Source of the DNA: Novosphingobium aerophilum
GTDB lineage: Bacteria > Pseudomonadota > Alphaproteobacteria > Sphingomonadales > Sphingomonadaceae
Assembly: GCF_014230305.1 (NCBI RefSeq)
Contig: NZ_JACLAU010000032.1
Coordinates: 1-37,351, forward strand
Length of the DNA: 37,351 nucleotides
Reading direction: 5' to 3'
How positions within the stretch are numbered: the first letter of the stretch is position 1; the number at the start of each line of letters is the position of its first letter. Positions 33,497-37,351 of the stretch are shown piece after piece. The notes under the pieces were generated by a model, which saw only the letters and a list, made by a program, of their open reading frames with translations, made no database searches and was not told the DNA's origin. A program made the position numbers and the translations under genes.

Positions 33497-35346
33497 CCCG
33501 GCTGCGCACCGCGGCGCTGGTCGGCAACCCCAACGCCGGCAAGAGCGCGCTGTTCAATGCCCTGACCGGGGCGCGCCAGAAGATCGCCAACTATCCGGGG
33601 GTCACGGTCGAGCGGAAGTCGGGCCGGCTGGTCCTGCCCTCGGGCGAGCCGGTCGAGCTGACCGACCTGCCCGGCTCCTACGGCCTCGACGCGACCAGCC
33701 CGGACGAGGAGGTCACCGCCCGGGTGATCATGGGCCGCTACCCTGGCGAGACCATGCCCGAAGTGCTGGTGGTGGTGCTCGACGCCTCCAATCTCGAACA
33801 GCATCTGGTCTTCGCGCAGGAGGTGATCGCGCTGGGCCGACCGACCGTGGTTGCGCTCAACATGGTCGACCTGGCCGAGCGCGACGGGCTGGTGCTCGAT
33901 CCGGCGGCGCTGGCCCAGGCGCTGGGGGTGCCGGTGATCCCCACCGTGGCGGTTCGCCGGCGCGGGCTGGACGAACTGGCCGCCGCGATCGCCTCGGCCG
34001 AGGCCCGGGCGGCAACCGACCATGCTGACCATCACCGCCCCTTCACCGACCTGACCGAGCGGCGGGTGACCGCCCAGGCCATGGCCCGCGCGGCGATCGT
34101 TTCGGAAACGCGCCAGCATCGCCTGCATGCGCGGATCGACCAGGTGTTGCTGCACCCCTGGATCGGCCCGATGATCCTGTTCGCGCTGCTCTTCGTGGTG
34201 TTCCAGGCGGTCTTCGCCGGGGCCACCCCCTTCGCTGACGGCCTTGAAGCGGCCGCGGGCTGGCTGCACGATGCCGTCCGGGATGCCATGGCTCCGGGGC
34301 TCATGCGTGACCTGATCACCGAAGGCGTGATCGCCGGGGTCGGCTCGGTCGTGGTGTTCCTGCCGCAGATCGTGATCCTGTTCTTCTTCATCCTCGCCAT
34401 GGAGGCCTCGGGCTATATGGCCCGCGCCGCCTTCCTGATGGACCGGATGATGGCCGGGGTCGGCCTGTCGGGGCGCAGCTTCATCCCGCTGCTGTCCAGC
34501 TTTGCCTGCGCGATCCCCGGGATCATGGCGACACGCAGCATCACCGATCCCAAGGACCGGCTGACCACGATCCTGATCGCGCCGATGATGACCTGTTCGG
34601 CCCGCCTGCCGGTCTATGCGGTGATCATCGCCGCCTTCATTCCCAACCGCGATGTCGGCTTCGGCGTGGGGCTGCAGGGACTCGTCCTGCTGGCGCTCTA
34701 TGTCGCCGGGATCGTCGGCGCGATGCTGGTCGCGCTGCTGCTGCGCCGCTCGATCACCCGGGGCGCCGCCTCGGGCTTCATCATGGAGCTGCCCAAGTAC
34801 CAGATGCCCCGCGCCAAGGACCTGTTCATCGGGCTGGTCCAGCGCGCGTGGATCTTCCTGCGCCGCGCCGGCACGATCATCTTCATGGTCACCGTGGTGC
34901 TCTGGCTGCTGCTCAACTTCCCCCGCGCGCAGGAGGGCCAGGACCAGGTCGACGCCTCGATCGCCGGGCATATCGCCAATGGCCTGACCGTGGTGGTCGA
35001 GCCGATCGGCTTCAACCGGGACATGGCGCTCGCCCTCATCCCGGCCATGGCCGCGCGTGAGGTGGCGGTCAGCTCGCTGGCCACGACCTATGCCGTCGCC
35101 GCCGCCGACGAGGACCAGAGCGCGCAGCAGCTCGGCGCCCAGCTCAAGGCGCACTGGACCCTGCCGATGGCCCTGGCCTTCCTCGCCTGGTTCGTCTTCG
35201 CGCCGCAGTGCATGAGCACGATCGCCGTGACCCGCCGCGAGACCAATGGCTGGAAGTGGCCGGCCTTCATGCTCGCCTACCTGTTCGGCCTGGCCTATCT
35301 GGCCGCCGGGATCACGTTCTGGGCGGCAACGGCGGCAGGGCTGTAG
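33493..35346 (+). CDS. feoB: FeoB, ferrous iron transporter
   Basis: 617 residues, shorter than E. coli FeoB (773) mainly in the soluble and C-terminal parts. The N-terminal G domain has G1 GNPNAGKS (11-18), G3 DLPG (58-61) and G4 NMVD (123-126). The membrane part begins near residue 215 and has two Gate-type segments with Cys: [15 protein letters not shown] and [13 protein letters not shown]. About 8-11 membrane helices are seen. No FeoC gene follows. It overlaps feoA by 4 bp. Confidence 0.96.
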   Translation: MTRLRTAALVGNPNAGKSALFNALTGARQKIANYPGVTVERKSGRLVLPSGEPVELTDLPGSYGLDATSPDEEVTARVIMGRYPGETMPEVLVVVLDASNLEQHLVFAQEVIALGRPTVVALNMVDLAERDGLVLDPAALAQALGVPVIPTVAVRRRGLDELAAAIASAEARAATDHADHHRPFTDLTERRVTAQAMARAAIVSETRQHRLHARIDQVLLHPWIGPMILFALLFVVFQAVFAGATPFADGLEAAAGWLHDAVRDAMAPGLMRDLITEGVIAGVGSVVVFLPQIVILFFFILAMEASGYMARAAFLMDRMMAGVGLSGRSFIPLLSSFACAIPGIMATRSITDPKDRLTTILIAPMMTCSARLPVYAVIIAAFIPNRDVGFGVGLQGLVLLALYVAGIVGAMLVALLLRRSITRGAASGFIMELPKYQMPRAKDLFIGLVQRAWIFLRRAGTIIFMVTVVLWLLLNFPRAQEGQDQVDASIAGHIANGLTVVVEPIGFNRDMALALIPAMAAREVAVSSLATTYAVAAADEDQSAQQLGAQLKAHWTLPMALAFLAWFVFAPQCMSTIAVTRRETNGWKWPAFMLAYLFGLAYLAAGITFWAATAAGL

Positions 35347-35437
35347 CCCGACCGGGGGAAAACGCCTTCGCCGCAACTGGCCGCGCCGCCAATCATTGGA
35401 TAGTCCTCCGCACCGCAATTCGAGAGGACCCGATTCG

Positions 35438-35950
35438 ATGGCTGGCAGCGTGAACAAGGTGATTCTGGTGGGCAACCTCGGGCAGGATCCCGAAGTCCGC
35501 TCGTTCCAGAACGGCGGCAAGGTCTGCAACCTGCGTATCGCCACCAGCGAGACCTGGAAGGACCGCAATTCGGGCGAGCGCCAGGAGCGGACCGAGTGGC
35601 ACACCGTCGCGATCTTCTCCGAAGGCCTGGTCGGCGTGGCCGAACGGTTCCTGAAGAAGGGCAGCAAGATCTACGTCGAGGGCCAGTTGCGCACCCGCAA
35701 GTGGCAGGACCAGTCGGGCAATGACCGCTATTCCACCGAAGTGGTGCTGCAGGGCCCCGGCGCGGTGCTGACCATGCTGGATGGCGCCGGCGGCGGCGGT
35801 AGCGGCGGCGGCATGGGTGGCGGCGGCGGCCGCTCGGGCGGCTGGAATGAAGGCGGATCGGGCGGCGGACGTTCGGCCGGCGGCTGGAACCAGGGCGGCG
35901 GCGGCGGTGGCGGCTTCGCCGACGATCTGGACGACGACATCCCGTTCTGA
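35438..35950 (+). CDS. ssb: Single-stranded DNA-binding protein SSB
   Basis: 170 residues. The OB fold begins [19 protein letters not shown] and continues with [30 protein letters not shown] and RTRKWQD. The linker (about 115-160) is almost entirely Gly with three G-W-N or related turns, a low-complexity type. The C-terminal acidic tip DDDIPF recruits replication and repair proteins. GAGAGGA about 10 bases before ATG 35438 supports the start. It lies between feoB and the cysteine-enzyme gene, apparently as its own unit. Confidence 0.97.
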   Translation: MAGSVNKVILVGNLGQDPEVRSFQNGGKVCNLRIATSETWKDRNSGERQERTEWHTVAIFSEGLVGVAERFLKKGSKIYVEGQLRTRKWQDQSGNDRYSTEVVLQGPGAVLTMLDGAGGGGSGGGMGGGGGRSGGWNEGGSGGGRSAGGWNQGGGGGGGFADDLDDDIPF

Positions 35951-36003
35951 GGCCAGGGTTTGCCGCGCCAGGCATACCGGACAACCGGCGGCTAGGAACC
36001 AGC

Positions 36004-37080
36004 ATGACCCAGACCCAGCAGACCAAGGCCATCGATCGCAGCTGGCTGGATGAAGCGATTCGCCGGATCGGCGCCGACTACAACCGGTCGGCCGATACCC
36101 ACCTGATCCGGTTGGCCCTACCCCGGTTTCCGGGGATCGATCTCTACCTGAAAGACGAAAGCTCGCACCCGACCGGCAGCCTCAAGCACAGGTTGGCGCG
36201 GTCGCTGTTCCTCTATGCCCTGTGCAACGCCCAGATCGGTCCCGACACCTGCGTGATCGAGGCCAGTTCGGGATCGACCGCGGTGTCCGAGGCCTATTTC
36301 GCGCGGATGCTCGGCCTGCGCTACATCGCCGTGGTGCCGGCGACGACGGCCGAGGCCAAGCTCGAGGCGATCCGCTTCCAGGGCGGTGAGATCCACAAGG
36401 TGGAGGACGCCCGCGCGGTCTATGCCGAGGCCGAACGGCTCGCGCTGGAGACCGGCGGGCACTACCTGGACCAGTTCACCAACGCCGAACGCGCGACCGA
36501 CTGGCGCGGCAACAACAACATCGCCGAGAGCATCTTCGCCCAACTGGCCGAAGAGGAGCACCCGATCCCGGCCTGGATCGTCTGCGGCGCCGGCACCGGC
36601 GGCACCTCGGCCACGATCGGCCGCTTCATCCGCTATCGCCGTTACGCCACCCGGCTGTGCGTGGCGGACCCCGCCGCATCGATCTTCCACCGCCATTTCG
36701 CCGATCCGAGCCAGACCGTGCTGCCCCCCGACGAGCGCTGCATGATCGAGGGAATCGGGCGGCCGCGCGTGGAGCCCAGCTTCATCCCCGGCGTGATCGA
36801 CCGGATGATCGCCGTGGCCGACGCCGATTCGGTCGGCGCGATGCGGGCCCTGTCCGAGGTGATCGGGCGGCGGGTCGGCGGATCGACCGGGACCAACATC
36901 ATGGCCTGCGCGCAGATCGTGCGCGAGATGGCGGCACGCGGCGAAAGCGGCAGCGTGGTGACCCTGCTGTGCGACGGCGGCGATCGTTATGCCAGCACCT
37001 ATTACAACGATGCCTGGCTGGCGGCGAAGGGCCTGGAATGGCGCGCGGCGGCGCAGGATATCGCGGAGTTTCTGGGGTAG
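36004..37080 (+). CDS. PLP-dependent cysteine synthase-family enzyme, Cds1-like L-cysteine desulfhydrase
   Basis: 358 residues. The fold-type II PLP Lys is K61 in [30 protein letters not shown] is the Asn/Ser loop that cradles the substrate, and [13 protein letters not shown] is the Gly-rich phosphate-binding loop. The combination [10 protein letters not shown] is, as I recall, closer to Cds1 desulfhydrases (L-cysteine to pyruvate, ammonia and sulfide) than to CysK. GGSTGTN near the C-terminus is also shared. AGGAACCAGC precedes ATG 36004. The precise reaction is inferred; a cysteine synthase role cannot be ruled out. Confidence 0.82.
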   Translation: MTQTQQTKAIDRSWLDEAIRRIGADYNRSADTHLIRLALPRFPGIDLYLKDESSHPTGSLKHRLARSLFLYALCNAQIGPDTCVIEASSGSTAVSEAYFARMLGLRYIAVVPATTAEAKLEAIRFQGGEIHKVEDARAVYAEAERLALETGGHYLDQFTNAERATDWRGNNNIAESIFAQLAEEEHPIPAWIVCGAGTGGTSATIGRFIRYRRYATRLCVADPAASIFHRHFADPSQTVLPPDERCMIEGIGRPRVEPSFIPGVIDRMIAVADADSVGAMRALSEVIGRRVGGSTGTNIMACAQIVREMAARGESGSVVTLLCDGGDRYASTYYNDAWLAAKGLEWRAAAQDIAEFLG

Positions 37081-37172
37081 TCCGCGCGAACCCATTCGAA
37101 CGACTGCTCGCGCCCGGGAATGAACCTTCAGATCCTCTCAACACAGAACATATGTCGACCCCCAAATCGTCG

Positions 37173-37191
37173 CCCCGGCCTTGAGCCGGGG
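37173..37191. terminator. Hairpin after the cysteine-enzyme gene
   Basis: CCCCGGC, loop CTTGA, GCCGGGG. It lies 92 bases after the stop at 37080 and 45 bases before the IS110 transposase stop at 37237, between converging genes. The following GGAGGGCTTG matches the flank of the hslVU hairpin, so it may be a dispersed repeat as well. Confidence 0.45.
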
Positions 37192-37236
37192 GAGGGCTTG
37201 CGCGGCACCGCCAGGGAAGAACAACCCTGTCCCGGG

Positions 37237-37351
37237 TCAAGCAACCGTGGATGGTGTTTGGAATGCCGGGTCATCGCGGGCGATGGCATTGAGGATGGAG
37301 ATGAGCTTCCGCACGGTTGCGATCATGGCGAGTTTGAAGGGTTTTCCGCTG
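37237..37351 (-). CDS. IS110-family transposase, C-terminal end (partial)
   Basis: On the minus strand the frame enters from the window edge and ends at TGA 37239-37237 (37 residues). It reads SGKPFKLAMIATVRKLIS followed by an ILNAIARDD stretch, the standard IS110-group C-terminus. It differs clearly from the copy at 1-114, so these are two different elements. The element's end and the insertion site in the 156-bp gap after the cysteine-enzyme gene cannot be fixed from this fragment. Confidence 0.82.
   Translation of the reverse strand, partial: SGKPFKLAMIATVRKLISILNAIARDDPAFQTPSTVA

Overview
The window is GC-rich chromosomal DNA from an alphaproteobacterium, most likely Sphingomonadales (Sphingomonas/Novosphingobium/Erythrobacter type). 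The grounds are a crtY-crtI-crtB carotenoid cluster, Mic60-like and COQ9 homologues, a bamE / ubiquinol-cytochrome c chaperone / DUF177 block, an EcfG-like promoter, and paired palindromic repeats of a kind I associate with sphingomonads. The assignment is inference from gene content; no rRNA or tRNA gene is visible.

Both edges lie inside IS110-family transposase genes (1-114 on +, 37237-37351 on -). They are different elements with their 3' ends facing inward, so this may be a contig that broke at repeats. Between them is mostly ordinary core genome.

Left part (0.3-5 kb): an exported HExxH metalloprotease with C-terminal helical repeats converges on a minus-strand operon. That operon is TPP riboswitch - thiC - small exported cystatin-like protein - SnoaL/DUF4440 protein. 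Carotenoid region (5-9.8 kb): crtY and crtI overlap by 4 bp. Then come a LOG-family phosphoribohydrolase and crtB, separated by two unrelated long inverted repeats (REPIN-like) and a 17-bp tandem repeat, so the LOG gene sits in a repeat-rich island inside the operon. 9.8-18.8 kb: a Bcr/CflA efflux pump, 6-phosphogluconolactonase, Dps (with an EcfG-type promoter), a UPF0016-like membrane protein with an apparent CTG start, a PilZ protein, UvrB, a lipoprotein, a helix-hairpin-helix membrane protein and a VWA lipoprotein.

18.9-25.2 kb: an envelope polysaccharide flippase, gpsA and tsaD form a minus-strand operon with 4-bp overlaps. Only 43 bp separate it from the divergent hemC-hemD-Mic60-like operon. 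25.2-29.6 kb: DUF1737, GFA, hslU, hslV (heat-shock promoter so close that the mRNA looks leaderless) and bamE, divergent from the cytochrome bc1 chaperone and DUF177. 29.8-37 kb: a DUF45 metallopeptidase, a cysteine-cluster protein and a SCO copper protein on minus. On plus are an exported ankyrin protein, COQ9, feoA-feoB (with an FNR box and a Fur-like box upstream), ssb, and a cysteine synthase-fold enzyme resembling Cds1 cysteine desulfhydrase.

I found no clear new defence or secretion system. The features most worth a second look are the cystatin-like gene in the thiamine operon, the LOG island in the carotenoid operon, the likely leaderless hslV, the CTG start with a coupled upstream ORF, and the Mic60-like protein in the heme operon.
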